Made by a program: the position numbers and the translations under genes
Notes under the pieces: model-generated
The model's database searches: none
What the model saw: only the letters and a program-made list of their open reading frames with translations
Told to the model about the DNA's origin: nothing
Source: Candidatus Sulfopaludibacter sp. SbA3
GTDB taxonomy: Bacteria; Acidobacteriota; Terriglobia; Bryobacterales; Bryobacteraceae
Length of the DNA: 19,389 nt
Direction: 5' to 3'
NCBI GenBank assembly: GCA_945861255.1
Contig: CAMAUG010000032.1
Coordinates: 1 to 19,389 of the forward strand
Part shown: positions 7,484-15,013 of the stretch, in pieces
Numbering within the stretch: position 1 is the first letter of the stretch
How the letters are laid out: every line of letters starts with the position of its first letter

Positions 7484-7818
7484 TGACGCGCGTTCCCCTT
7501 CGACGGATCGCGCATGCACGCAGCGGGGATAAGGGCGATTGCTCCAATATCGGCCTGATCGCGTTGAAGCCGGAATTTTATCCGGCGCTGGTGGCGCAGG
7601 TCACGGCCGAACGCGTGAAAGAGCATTTCCGCGAGTTGTGCAAAGGCGAGGTAGAGCGCTTTGAACTTCCGAATCTGCATGCGCTGAATTTTCTGCTGCA
7701 TGAGGCGTTGGACGGTGGAGGAACGGTATCGCTGCGGACCGATGCGCAGGGGAAGACGTTCAGCGCGGCCTTGCTGCGGATGGAGATCGAGATCGATCTT
7801 CCTGCGGAGTCGAGTTAA
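7480..7818 (+). CDS. AtuA-type small C-terminal (ferredoxin-like fold) domain protein
   Basis: A 112-residue protein starting at the ATG of the ATGA overlap with the large AtuA-type gene. The signature RIAHARSGDKGDCSNIGLIA at residues 7-26 is the hallmark of the small domain that ends full-length AtuA proteins. The remainder, with FELPNLHALNFLLHEALDGG and a final acidic beta-strand, matches it too. The internal Met-Met start makes ATG 7480 or 7483 possible; 7480 gives the overlap. It almost certainly forms a complex with the product of the preceding gene. Its stop lies 4 bp from the stop of the convergent antiporter gene, so there is no room for a separate terminator. The reaction catalysed by the pair is unknown. 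Confidence 0.82.
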   Translation: MMTRVPLRRIAHARSGDKGDCSNIGLIALKPEFYPALVAQVTAERVKEHFRELCKGEVERFELPNLHALNFLLHEALDGGGTVSLRTDAQGKTFSAALLRMEIEIDLPAESS

Positions 7819-7822
7819 CCCG

Positions 7823-9109
7823 TCATCGAAACGCCAGGTACTCGGCGCACCAGACCGCGATGCCGGCGGCGTAACCCACCGCGGCGGGAATGGTTGCCAT
7901 CCGCATGTAGCGTGAGAACGTCAACCCTTCCACCCGGCCCATCGCGACCACTCCCGCGGCGGAACCGATTGCCAGCATGGAGCCGCCGGTACCCACCGTG
8001 AGCGCCAGCAGGGACCAGATGGCGGGATCGGTCGTGGCAAGCATGCCGATGGCCGCCGCCGTGAGAGGAATATTGTCCAAAATCGCCGAAAGAACCCCCA
8101 GCGCAGCGTTGCCGGCCACCAGGCGGGTAACCCCGGGCTTCTCGCCCAGCAGAACGTTGGAGATTTGGCTCAGAATTCCCAGGTGATCCAGGGCGCCCAC
8201 GGCAAGCAGAATCCCCGCAAAGAACAACAGGCTTGCAACGTCGATGCGCGCGAGCGCCTTTTCGATGTCGGAAGTGAGGTGCGTCTTATGCGAGCCTGCC
8301 ACGTCTTCCAAAACATCCGCCGCGCGCAGGCGAAACGCGGCGATCAGCATGCCCACGATGCCCAGTCCGAAGATCAATCCGAAGTACGGCTGGAGTCCAA
8401 TCCGGCTGAACAAAAGCGGCAGGGAGAAGGAAGCGAGTGCGGACACGACGATTGCTTTCTCCGAACCGGACAGGGCGACGGTCTCTTCCATAATGTCGCG
8501 CGTGTCTCCGCGCAGGCCCCGTGCCAACAACGAAGTGCACACCACAAACGTAGTTGCCGCCGGCAGGAAAGTCCATGCGATGATCTCCGTGGCAGTGAAC
8601 TTGCCGGCCAGCCAGAGCATGATCGTGGTGACGTCTCCGATGGGAGACCACGCCCCGCCGGCGTTGGCCGCGATGACGATGGTAACCGCCGCCACCAGCA
8701 TGTTCGCTCCGCGGAAGAAGCGCCCCGCGATGGCGAGCATGACCAACGCCGCCGTCAAATTGTCGATCACGGCGGAAGCGAAAAACGACGCGACGCCGAT
8801 CACCCACAACTGTTTGTAGTCGTCGAGGCCCAACTTCAGCAATCGCATGCGCATCAAGTCGAAAAACCGGTAGTGCACCAGGATCTCGACAAGCGTCATC
8901 GCCGCCAGCAGGAAGAGTACCAGCGAGAAAATTTCGGCTCCTGCTTTCGTGGTTGCCGTCTGCACGGCTGCGCCCTCGTGCAGGGCGATGATCAGCCACA
9001 GTGACGCACCCAGCGCGGCGGCGGTGATGGCTTTGTGAAGCTGGTAGCGTTGCTCCAGCGCGATGAGCGCATAGCCGGCGATAAAAATCGCAATGACCAG
9101 TAGTGTCAT
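7823..9109 (-). CDS. nhaD: NhaD-type Na+/H+ antiporter
   Basis: A 428-residue inner-membrane protein of the ion transporter superfamily, predicted to expel Na+ (or Li+) in exchange for protons. The sequence is hydrophobic throughout, with about 11-13 predicted membrane segments. The diagnostic pair of motifs is present: VIDNLTAAL at 114-122 and NAGGAWSPIGDVTTIMLW at 149-166. The matching second-half motif LSAILDNIPLTAAAIGM and the later GTGGSMLAIGSAAG are also present. The frame runs open 69 codons further upstream through repeat DNA. I start it at ATG 9107-9109, where the first membrane helix begins (MTLLVIAIFIAGYAL) and AGGAAAATC on the minus strand gives a well-placed Shine-Dalgarno. It is transcribed towards the AtuA pair. 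The exact ion preference is inferred from the family. Confidence 0.87.
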   Translation of the reverse strand: MTLLVIAIFIAGYALIALEQRYQLHKAITAAALGASLWLIIALHEGAAVQTATTKAGAEIFSLVLFLLAAMTLVEILVHYRFFDLMRMRLLKLGLDDYKQLWVIGVASFFASAVIDNLTAALVMLAIAGRFFRGANMLVAAVTIVIAANAGGAWSPIGDVTTIMLWLAGKFTATEIIAWTFLPAATTFVVCTSLLARGLRGDTRDIMEETVALSGSEKAIVVSALASFSLPLLFSRIGLQPYFGLIFGLGIVGMLIAAFRLRAADVLEDVAGSHKTHLTSDIEKALARIDVASLLFFAGILLAVGALDHLGILSQISNVLLGEKPGVTRLVAGNAALGVLSAILDNIPLTAAAIGMLATTDPAIWSLLALTVGTGGSMLAIGSAAGVVAMGRVEGLTFSRYMRMATIPAAVGYAAGIAVWCAEYLAFR

Positions 9110-9233
9110 GATTTTCCTGATTCGGGATGCGCGATCACGCTGGTGGGCACTTTCCTGGCGCGCGCGGCGCGGCGGCGACGCCCACCGTGATGCCGCCGAA
9201 GAGATCGCCCCGCCATTTCGCCATGAATCCAGT

Positions 9234-9329
9234 GTAGGGCAGGCCCATGGCCTGCCACCGCACGTGTTCAAGGGGCGCGCGCCTGGGGCTGAGGCGGGCC
9301 GCGTTTGGCAGGCCACGGGCCTGCCCTAC
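9234..9329. repeat. REP-like pair: two inverted 24-bp palindromic units
   Basis: The unit at 9234-9257 and the unit at 9306-9329 are reverse complements with one mismatch in 24. Each is itself a hairpin: GCAGGCC-CAT-GGCCTGC on the left (7-bp stem) and GGCAGGCC-ACG-GGCCTGCC on the right (8-bp stem). Two inverted units with a 48-bp spacer have the form of a BIME-type REP doublet. Such units are typically mobilised by RAYT-type transposases encoded elsewhere. None is present here. Confidence 0.8.
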
Positions 9330-9413
9330 CTGCGACGATCTTGGGGAATCGTTAACCATCCTGGTTGCAACACATGGCACTTCGTGCGCATGCCGGCGCC
9401 ATCCACCGGGCCC

Positions 9414-9419
9414 TATCAT
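9414..9419 (+). promoter_or_regulatory. Weak -10 candidate for the three-gene unknown cluster
   Basis: TATCAT (5/6 match to TATAAT) lies 25 bp before the ATG at 9445, with GGAAGGA (9426-9432) between them. No convincing -35 is found at the right distance. Confidence 0.25.
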
Positions 9420-9444
9420 GCGCGTGGAAGGACGTTTACGGCGC

Positions 9445-10101
9445 ATGAGTTTCGATATTGTCAGAACACCATCGTTGCAGGCTGTGGCCACCGGGGATGA
9501 ACAGCAGTTGGTGGAAGACCTTCAAAGCCGGGTGGACGCCGCGGTGCGTCTGGCGGAAGAGCAGGCCGATGTAGTGGAAGCAGCACATGGAGAGCGCGCC
9601 GCCGCCGAACGGCTTGCGCGTTTTCGCGGAGCCGAGCGGACGTTGAGTCAGTGCGGCAAGGAAATGGGCGAAAAGGCAGCGGTGTTGCGCGAGACCGCCC
9701 TGGACTCTCTGATCGCATCTTCCGCAGCGGAGGGAGGCAAGCCTGAGTTCAAGGCGGCGAAAGAGCTGGCGGCCTTGGAAAGCCAGAGCCGGCAAGCCAC
9801 GCGGGCGATAGAACGACTGGTGGAGCATCTGATTCCCGCCGCGCAGATCGAGCACTTGCGCGAGCAATCGCACGCTTCGGCGGCACGTGGACGCGCGCTG
9901 GAGCGCATCGCGCAGGAGCGCGCCGAGAAAGTGCTGGAGCAGTTGCGGGACGCAGTGAGCGAAGAAGTGGTGCTGCCGGTGGATCTTTCCAAGGGCGTTT
10001 CCGGAGCACTGCTGGCATATGCGGCGGAGTTCAGGAATCGCGCAGTGCAGGCGGCGGGAACAGCGGACGAGTTGGAGAAGCGCAGCTTGAGCGGGGCGTA
10101 G
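9445..10101 (+). CDS. Uncharacterised predominantly helical, coiled-coil protein
   Basis: I do not recognise this 218-residue protein. Nearly all of it is charged and helix-forming: EEQADVVEAAHGERAAAERL, the Ala/Glu/Arg-rich middle, and a stretch near residues 110-175 (KELAALESQSRQATRAIERL through RIAQERAEKVLEQL). This is what a long coiled coil or helical bundle looks like. There is no signal peptide, no membrane segment and only one Cys (C71). I start it at ATG 9445 because the ORF upstream of it crosses the REP-like repeats. GGAAGGA lies 12 bp before the ATG, a little far. It is the first of three closely spaced same-strand genes, the next starting 27 bp after its stop. A structural or scaffold role is possible but unsupported. 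Confidence 0.65.
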   Translation: MSFDIVRTPSLQAVATGDEQQLVEDLQSRVDAAVRLAEEQADVVEAAHGERAAAERLARFRGAERTLSQCGKEMGEKAAVLRETALDSLIASSAAEGGKPEFKAAKELAALESQSRQATRAIERLVEHLIPAAQIEHLREQSHASAARGRALERIAQERAEKVLEQLRDAVSEEVVLPVDLSKGVSGALLAYAAEFRNRAVQAAGTADELEKRSLSGA

Positions 10102-10128
10102 GCCACGCGTTGCGCGAAAGGAACAAGA

Positions 10129-10338
10129 GTGAATTCTAAATTTGACGAGCTGGTAGGGAGTCTCACGCCGGAGACACTGGAAGAACTGCGGCGGTCGGTG
10201 GCGGAGGAGTTGGGCGGACGCAGGCAGCAAGCGGCGATTCAAATTGAAAACATCCACGCCAAGATGAGCGGCGACGAGCGCGAGCAGGCCATGCGCGAGA
10301 TCGCCCGGGTGCTGCGCGGCGAGGATTCAAATGCCTGA
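10129..10338 (+). CDS. Uncharacterised small protein (69 aa)
   Basis: A small acidic/basic helical protein starting with GTG (NSKFDELVGSLTPETLEELR...). A strong Shine-Dalgarno, GAAAGGA at 10116-10122, sits 6 bp before the start. That supports real translation despite the size. The sequence predicts three helices: SLTPETLEELRRSVAEEL, RRQQAAIQIENIHAKM and DEREQAMREIARVLRG. No known domain is recognised. Its last 8 bp overlap the start of the following gene, so the two are probably translationally coupled. Confidence 0.65.
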   Translation: MNSKFDELVGSLTPETLEELRRSVAEELGGRRQQAAIQIENIHAKMSGDEREQAMREIARVLRGEDSNA

Positions 10339-10624
10339 TCTCAGGAAATATTGGCAGGAAATCCGAGCCTTGGAGAAGACACTACCGGAGTGCGTTTGGC
10401 TGGTCAGTGTGGACAACCCGCGGCGGGGCCAGGTGGGCGGATGCGTGGTGGAGGCGGCCGGCGCTTTGGCGGCGAAGCTGCTGCACGCCAAATCCCACCG
10501 GCTGGCTGAGCCCGCGGAAAGTGACGCGCACCAAGCGCGGGAACTGGCGGCCAAGCGAGACGCGTTTGACGCAAGATTGCGCCGTCAGGGGATCTCCGTA
10601 GTGCCGATAGTGAAGCGGAACTGA
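10331..10624 (+). CDS. Uncharacterised small protein (97 aa), third gene of the cluster
   Basis: This 97-residue protein starts at ATG 10331, inside the end of the preceding gene (8-bp overlap in another frame). It opens with a helix (PDLRKYWQEIRALEKTL), then a short beta-like core PECVWLVSVDNPRRGQVGGC, then VVEAAGALAAKLLHAKSHRL, a charged helix (HQARELAAKRDAFDARLRRQ) and a final strand GISVVPIVKRN. It is not a shadow: the overlap, the codon bias and the predicted secondary structure fit a real gene. I know no family for it. The layout of a helical protein followed by two small, overlapping genes suggests one transcription unit with a joint role. Confidence 0.62.
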   Translation: MPDLRKYWQEIRALEKTLPECVWLVSVDNPRRGQVGGCVVEAAGALAAKLLHAKSHRLAEPAESDAHQARELAAKRDAFDARLRRQGISVVPIVKRN

Positions 10625-10730
10625 CGGCGGCACGGTTCGGGAGCAGCCCGGCAGCGGCGCGGTACGGAAGGGACAGGGCGGACGTGGCCGGTGCGAGGTC
10701 GGCGTCGCGATCCGGGACGGGGTGCGGCGG

Positions 10731-10757
10731 GCCGCTGAGGCCGCTAAGGCCGCTTAG
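10731..10757 (+). repeat. Three tandem 9-bp repeats
   Basis: GCCGCTGAG, GCCGCTAAG and GCCGCTTAG follow one another with no gap, differing only at the seventh base. The last copy contains the TAA stop codon (minus strand, 10754-10756) of the methyltransferase gene. They probably arose by slippage. Confidence 0.75.
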
Positions 10758-11425
10758 CTCCGTTCGGCGCTCCAGTGGCGATCTGTGATTTGAGAGACTT
10801 TCACGCCGCCGATGCCGCAGTCGGCCAGGCACTGGCGCACTTCCTGCACGGTGAGCGCGGCGTGGAGGGAATCGGCGAACAAACCAGTTTGCAGGGCGCT
10901 CCAACCGGCGGCGTATTTTTCCACCAGCTCGTCTAGAGCATTCTGATTCTCCGGGCGGACCAAATCGCGGATCAGTATGGCACCGCGATGGCCGGCCAGG
11001 CGGGCGGCTTCTTGAAACACCGCGCGGGGTTCGGGGATGTGATGTATCAGGCTGTTGGAGATCACCAACCCGGCCGAGCCGGCACGGATGGGGAGTTGCT
11101 TCGCGTCACCGGCAATGAATTGGACGCGACTCGCGTCCATGCCCGCCTTGGCGCGATTGCGGGCGGCGACGGATAACATTGCAAGCGACATCTCCACCGC
11201 GTAGGTGCGTGTGCCGGGCGCCAGCGTCGCGATGGCAAGGGGAATTTTCGCGTTGCCGCATCCCAGATCAACGATGGGCCCCGATGCGAACGAAGACGCG
11301 CGCGCGAGGGCGGCGGCGCGCTCGGCAAAGAGCCGGTCGGTGGCGCTGAAATCCATATGGTCGTATTCGGCGGCCTCCTCGGCGCCGGCCATGATTTCAG
11401 GTTCCAGAATGCGATAAAGCGGCAT
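10754..11425 (-). CDS. Class I SAM-dependent methyltransferase
   Basis: A 223-residue cytosolic methyltransferase. Motif I, IVDLGCGNAKIPLAIATLAP at residues 51-70, binds S-adenosylmethionine. The acidic end of strand 2 is at YAVEMS, and motif II/III lies around FIAGDAKQLPI and GLVISNSLIHHIPEPRAVF. This fits the Methyltransf_11/25 group, which includes small-molecule methyltransferases. The N-terminal YDHMDFSATDRLFAERAAAL is a cap-like helix. The acceptor cannot be deduced. The gene is divergent from pheS with 56 bp between starts, and it is convergent with the three-gene unknown cluster (129 bp gap). AGGATC lies very close to the ATG, so the start is likely but not certain. Nothing suggests damage. 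Confidence 0.8.
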   Translation of the reverse strand: MPLYRILEPEIMAGAEEAAEYDHMDFSATDRLFAERAAALARASSFASGPIVDLGCGNAKIPLAIATLAPGTRTYAVEMSLAMLSVAARNRAKAGMDASRVQFIAGDAKQLPIRAGSAGLVISNSLIHHIPEPRAVFQEAARLAGHRGAILIRDLVRPENQNALDELVEKYAAGWSALQTGLFADSLHAALTVQEVRQCLADCGIGGVKVSQITDRHWSAERS

Positions 11426-11430
11426 GATCC

Positions 11431-11439
11431 TGATACACT
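11431..11439 (+). promoter_or_regulatory. Possible extended -10 promoter for pheS
   Basis: TGATACACT reads as a TGn extension plus a TACACT hexamer (4/6 to TATAAT), 42 bp before the pheS ATG. The -35 is poor. I see no T-box or attenuator-like leader in the 56-bp gap. Confidence 0.22.
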
Positions 11440-11481
11440 TGTAATTTCCACTCTACTCTGGATTCCAGGCACATCGCCCGC

Positions 11482-12495
11482 ATGCAATCGATCCCTGAAT
11501 TATTGGAACGCGCACTGGCGCACGTTCTGGCCTCCGATTCCCTGGCCGCGCTGGAGCAGGCGCGCGTGCAGTATCTTGGCAAATCAGGCGAGCTGACGGC
11601 GCGCATGAAGATGCTGGCGTCGCTGGCGCCTGAGATTAAGAAGCAGTTCGGACAAGCCGTCAACACGGCGAAGGGCCGCATTGAAGAAGCGATCGAGCAG
11701 AGAAAAGCCGCGTTGCAGGCCGGCGCGCGGCCCAGCGGGCCGTCTCTGGACATTACGCTGCCGGGCAGGAGGCGGCTGGCCGGGCGCGTGCATCCCATGA
11801 CGGCCACCGCCGAGGCGATGAAGCAGATTCTGATCGGCTTGGGGTTTTCCTACGACGACTACCCGGACATTGAAACCGAATATTACAATTTCGATTCGTT
11901 GAACACACCGGCGTGGCACCCGGCGCGCGACTTGCACGACACGTTCTATACCGATGGCGAACACGTGATGCGCACGCACACCACGGCGTATCAGGCGCGG
12001 GTGATGCAGGCGAGCGGGGGGCAGGTTCCCATTCGCGCCATCACCACGGGGCGCTGTTACCGCAAGGACGATATCGACGCGTCGCATTTCCCGATCTTCC
12101 AGCAGTTGGATGCCTTCGCCGTGGGACACAACATCACGATGTCCGATTTGCGATGGACGCTGACCGAACTGGCCAAGGGCCTGTTCGGCCCTGACACGAA
12201 ACTGCGCTTCCGTCCGAGCTACTTCCCGTTTACCACGCCCAGCGCGGAGGTGGATGTAAGCTGCGTAGTGTGCCGGCAGAAGGGCTGCGCGCTGTGTTCA
12301 CGGACGGGTTGGCTAGAGGTGTTGGGCAGCGGAATGATGAGGCCGGAAGTGTTACGCGCCGGAGGGCTGGACCCGGAGCGGCATCAGGGTTTCGCGTTCG
12401 GCATCGGCGTGGACCGCGTTACGATGCTGCGGCATCAGATCAACGATATCCGGCATCTGTATCAAAACGAGGAAGCGTTTTTGCGGCAGTTCTAG
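11482..12495 (+). CDS. pheS: Phenylalanine-tRNA ligase alpha subunit
   Basis: A 337-residue catalytic subunit of the alpha2-beta2 enzyme that charges tRNA(Phe). Residues 1-85 form the N-terminal coiled coil (LEQARVQYLGKSGELT...). The class II core follows: GRVHPMTATAEAMKQILIGLGF (about 101-122), EYYNFDSLNTPAWHPARDLHDTF, the motif 2 region TTGRCYRKDDIDASHFPIFQ (189-207) and motif 3 GIGVDRVTML near the C-terminus. The CVVCRQKGCALC segment (C261, C264, C269, C272) is a CXXC-X4-CXXC cluster that could bind zinc; many PheS have it in this loop just before GWLEVLG. The start is ATG 11482. The preceding bases give no clear Shine-Dalgarno, though the next possible start (M43) would remove half of the coiled coil. 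The stop is 82 bp before pheT. Confidence 0.97.
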   Translation: MQSIPELLERALAHVLASDSLAALEQARVQYLGKSGELTARMKMLASLAPEIKKQFGQAVNTAKGRIEEAIEQRKAALQAGARPSGPSLDITLPGRRRLAGRVHPMTATAEAMKQILIGLGFSYDDYPDIETEYYNFDSLNTPAWHPARDLHDTFYTDGEHVMRTHTTAYQARVMQASGGQVPIRAITTGRCYRKDDIDASHFPIFQQLDAFAVGHNITMSDLRWTLTELAKGLFGPDTKLRFRPSYFPFTTPSAEVDVSCVVCRQKGCALCSRTGWLEVLGSGMMRPEVLRAGGLDPERHQGFAFGIGVDRVTMLRHQINDIRHLYQNEEAFLRQF

Positions 12496-12512
12496 GGCGG
12501 TGCGGCGGGCGC

Positions 12513-12539
12513 GGCCACCGCTCCCTTACGGTCGCGGCC
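12513..12539. repeat. REP-like imperfect palindrome between pheS and pheT
   Basis: ACCG-CTCCCTTA-CGGT is flanked by GGCC on both sides, with a CGC bulge on the right, forming a GC-rich hairpin. The core CGCTCCCTTACGGTCGCGG is a sequence I associate with dispersed intergenic repeats in Acidobacteriota. A copy count across the genome is needed to prove it. Confidence 0.5.
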
Positions 12540-12577
12540 CGGTAGAAGTTGCGGCGGGTTGTTATGGAATCGGTGGA

Positions 12578-14965
12578 ATGATCGTTAATACTGAATGGCT
12601 GCTTGATTATCTGACGCCGCGCGTTCCGCTGACGGAACTGCTGGCGGCGTTGCCGCGCGTGGGTCTGGACGTGGAGGCGACGCATCATCTGTCCGGCACG
12701 CTGGCCGCGGTGCGCGTGGGTTTTGTGCGCGCCAAGCGGCCGCTCGAGGGCACGGAAGGGCGCTACGTATGTGACATGGAAGTAGCGCGCGGCGACCTGC
12801 GTCAGATCGTCTGCGCATCGGCGCATCCGGTGGAAGTGGGATGGGGCGTTCCCGTGGCCTTGCCGGGCACGGAGCTGCCGACGGGCACTGTGATTCACGA
12901 AGAAACCATGCACGGCGTGCTTTCGCAAGGCATGATCTGCCTGGACGGCGAGATGGGGATGGTGGCGAAGGGCACCGGCCTGCAAGTATTCCACGACGAA
13001 GCGTTGTTGGGGAGAAGCCTGACGGAAGCCATCGCCATCGATGAAGCGCTGGTGCACGTGAAGGTGTATCCGAACCGGCCGGATTGCCTGGGGCTGATCG
13101 GCATCGCCCGGGAAGCGGCGGCGATGTTGGGCTTGCAGTTGGTTCTTCCCACGGCGCCGCTCCCTCCGGATAGCAGCGCGGCGGCGGTACCGGTGGAGAT
13201 TCTGGCGCCTTCTTTGTGTACCCGTTATACGTGCCAGGTACTGCAGGGCGTTCGCGTGGCTCCATCGCCGGCGTGGCTGGCTAGCCGCTTGATGGCGGTT
13301 GGTTCGCGGCCCATCAACAACGTGGTGGACATCACCAACTTCACGATGCATGAGTGGGGCCAGCCGCTGCACGCATTCGACCTGCATCGCGTACGCGAAA
13401 AAATAGTGGTGCGGCGGTTCGCGGCGGGCGAGAGTCTGCGACTGCTGGACGGGCGCACGGTGGAAGGCGTGGGCGACGACGCTCCGCTGGCGATCGCGGA
13501 TGCGCACGCGCCCATGGCGCTGGCCGGGATCATGGGCGGCGAGACGTCCGGCATCGCGGAATCGACTACCGATGTACTGCTGGAGGCCGCGCACTTTGAA
13601 CCCACGGGAATCCGGATGAGCAGCCGGCGGTTAGGCGTCAGCAGCGACTCGTGCTACCGGTTTGAGCGCGGGATGGATCCGAATGAAACGCTGAATGGCG
13701 CGCGGTACAGGGCTGCCGCGTTGCTCTTCTCGGTGGCGGGTGCGAAGTCCGCGGGTCCGGTAGCCGACGCCTACCCGACGCCAGCGAAACCGAAGGTATT
13801 CGCGATGCCCGCGGAGCGTGTAAGCCGCTGTCTGGGGATCACCGTGCAGCCAGAACAGGTGGCCTCGTGTTTGACGAAGTTGGGTTACCGCTGCTCGGAG
13901 GATTTGCAACGAGTGGAAGTTCCGTCGCGGCGCGTGGATGTGGACGACGCGGTGGTACTGATCGAAGATGTGGCGCGGGTGCTGGGCTACGACGCGATCA
14001 CGCCATCGCCGAGTTCGGAGACACCGACGGCGGGTGGGTCGACGGCGCTGGATCAGGCGCGGAGCATCGGGCGAAGGCTGCTGGTGGGCGGCGGATTCTT
14101 GGAGTTGCGCGGCGTGCCATTGGAGGCGCTGGAAGGGGAGGCGTTGTATTCGCAGATCACCGGTGCATCGGTGACGCTGGCGAATCCTTTGAATGCGGAC
14201 CTGGCGCGCGTGCGGCGGTCATTGGTGCCTTTTTTGGTGAAGACCGCCGTGTACAACGCCTCGCGGCGGTCGATGAACTTCCGGTATTTTGAAATCGACA
14301 AGATTTTTTCACGTCCGGCGGCGGAGCCGGAAGAGCACTGGGCGGTGGGCATTCTGCTGGGGGGCGCGTTGAACGACGCGGATTGGTCCACGCGGAGCGA
14401 GACGGATTTCTTCGATCTGAAAGGCGTGGTGGAGTCGCTGCTCGAAGCGCTGCGCGCACCGAGGGCGTCTTTCATTCCCGTAACCATCGAAGGCTACGCG
14501 CCAGGAACAGCGGCGCGGATCACCGTGGGAAACGGGGAGACGGTGGGCGTGCTGGGGCAGATCGCGCCGGAGACGCTTGCGGCCGGGCGCATTCAACAGC
14601 CGGTGTTCGCGGGGGAGCTTTTTCTCGGAAGACTGACGGAAGGTTCGCGCGCGACTCCGGCGTTCGCGGCGCTGCCACGCTACCCCGCGGTATTTCGCGA
14701 TCTCTCCTTCGTGGTGGACCGGGCGGTGGCGTACGCGGCGATGGAAGACGCGATTCGCCGCGCGGCGGGACCGCAGCTGGAATCCGTGGATTGCATGGAT
14801 GTGTTCGCGGGCAAAGGGATCGCGCCGGACCGGCGTAGCGTGGCGGTGTCCATGGTGTTTCGCGCGCCGGACCGCACACTGGCCTCCGAGGACGTGAACA
14901 CGGCGGTGGACGGGATCGCGGCGCAACTGGCACGGGAGTTTGGGGCCGAGGTGCGCGGACGGTAA
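12578..14965 (+). CDS. pheT: Phenylalanine-tRNA ligase beta subunit
   Basis: A 795-residue partner of PheS, of normal bacterial length. Domains in order: an N-terminal segment (MIVNTEWLLDYL); a tRNA-binding OB fold at about 41-150 (VGFVRAKRPLEG ... IVCASAHPVEVGWGVPVAL); the B3/4 editing domain with SRPINNVVDITNFTMHEWGQ and LHAFDL; the B5 domain; the core with RYFEIDKIF; and a C-terminal anticodon-binding FDX-ACB domain (LPRYPAVFRDLSFVVD to the end). The usual VCGAPN motif of the OB fold reads VCASAH here. The frame opens 26 codons earlier, across the palindromic repeat. I start it at ATG 12578, where homology begins; GTGGA directly touches that ATG and an additional GGA lies 9 bp earlier. It is probably co-transcribed with pheS. 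Confidence 0.96.
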   Translation: MIVNTEWLLDYLTPRVPLTELLAALPRVGLDVEATHHLSGTLAAVRVGFVRAKRPLEGTEGRYVCDMEVARGDLRQIVCASAHPVEVGWGVPVALPGTELPTGTVIHEETMHGVLSQGMICLDGEMGMVAKGTGLQVFHDEALLGRSLTEAIAIDEALVHVKVYPNRPDCLGLIGIAREAAAMLGLQLVLPTAPLPPDSSAAAVPVEILAPSLCTRYTCQVLQGVRVAPSPAWLASRLMAVGSRPINNVVDITNFTMHEWGQPLHAFDLHRVREKIVVRRFAAGESLRLLDGRTVEGVGDDAPLAIADAHAPMALAGIMGGETSGIAESTTDVLLEAAHFEPTGIRMSSRRLGVSSDSCYRFERGMDPNETLNGARYRAAALLFSVAGAKSAGPVADAYPTPAKPKVFAMPAERVSRCLGITVQPEQVASCLTKLGYRCSEDLQRVEVPSRRVDVDDAVVLIEDVARVLGYDAITPSPSSETPTAGGSTALDQARSIGRRLLVGGGFLELRGVPLEALEGEALYSQITGASVTLANPLNADLARVRRSLVPFLVKTAVYNASRRSMNFRYFEIDKIFSRPAAEPEEHWAVGILLGGALNDADWSTRSETDFFDLKGVVESLLEALRAPRASFIPVTIEGYAPGTAARITVGNGETVGVLGQIAPETLAAGRIQQPVFAGELFLGRLTEGSRATPAFAALPRYPAVFRDLSFVVDRAVAYAAMEDAIRRAAGPQLESVDCMDVFAGKGIAPDRRSVAVSMVFRAPDRTLASEDVNTAVDGIAAQLAREFGAEVRGR

Positions 14966-14984
14966 GCGGCGCCACGCGGCCCGA

Positions 14985-15000
14985 TGGCGCGTTAAGTGCA
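14985..15000 (+). promoter_or_regulatory. Candidate sigma-54 (RpoN) promoter before fliW-csrA
   Basis: TGGCGCGTTAAGTGCA compares with TGGCACG-N4-TTGCW. The invariant GG and GC are 10 bp apart as required, and only two other positions differ. A start about 11-12 bp after the GC would put transcription start almost at the fliW ATG (15014), an unusually short leader. The left part is also an arm of a GCGCCA/TGGCGC hairpin (14969-14990) that could end pheT transcription. Confidence 0.35.
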
Positions 15001-15013
15001 GTTGTGATCTGGA

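Larger units (their letters stand above)
9110..9444. other. Divergent intergenic region (335 bp)
   Basis: This gap separates the starts of the antiporter (minus) and the predominantly helical protein gene (plus). It holds the REP-like inverted pair at 9234-9329 and a weak -10 candidate at 9414. I see no further gene. The open frames across it read repeat DNA and give low-complexity Pro/Arg-rich translations. Confidence 0.7.

Noticed and set aside
9445..10624. Prophage remnant as the explanation of the three unknown genes
   Set aside because: No integrase, terminase, capsid, tail or lysis gene is nearby, and base composition is like the neighbours.
11426..11481. T-box or Phe-rich leader peptide before pheS
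   Set aside because: The gap is only 56 bp and has no leader ORF or T-box-like sequence.
12440..13594. Long 384-codon minus-strand open frame across pheT
   Set aside because: It is antisense to a conserved housekeeping gene and has shadow-type composition.
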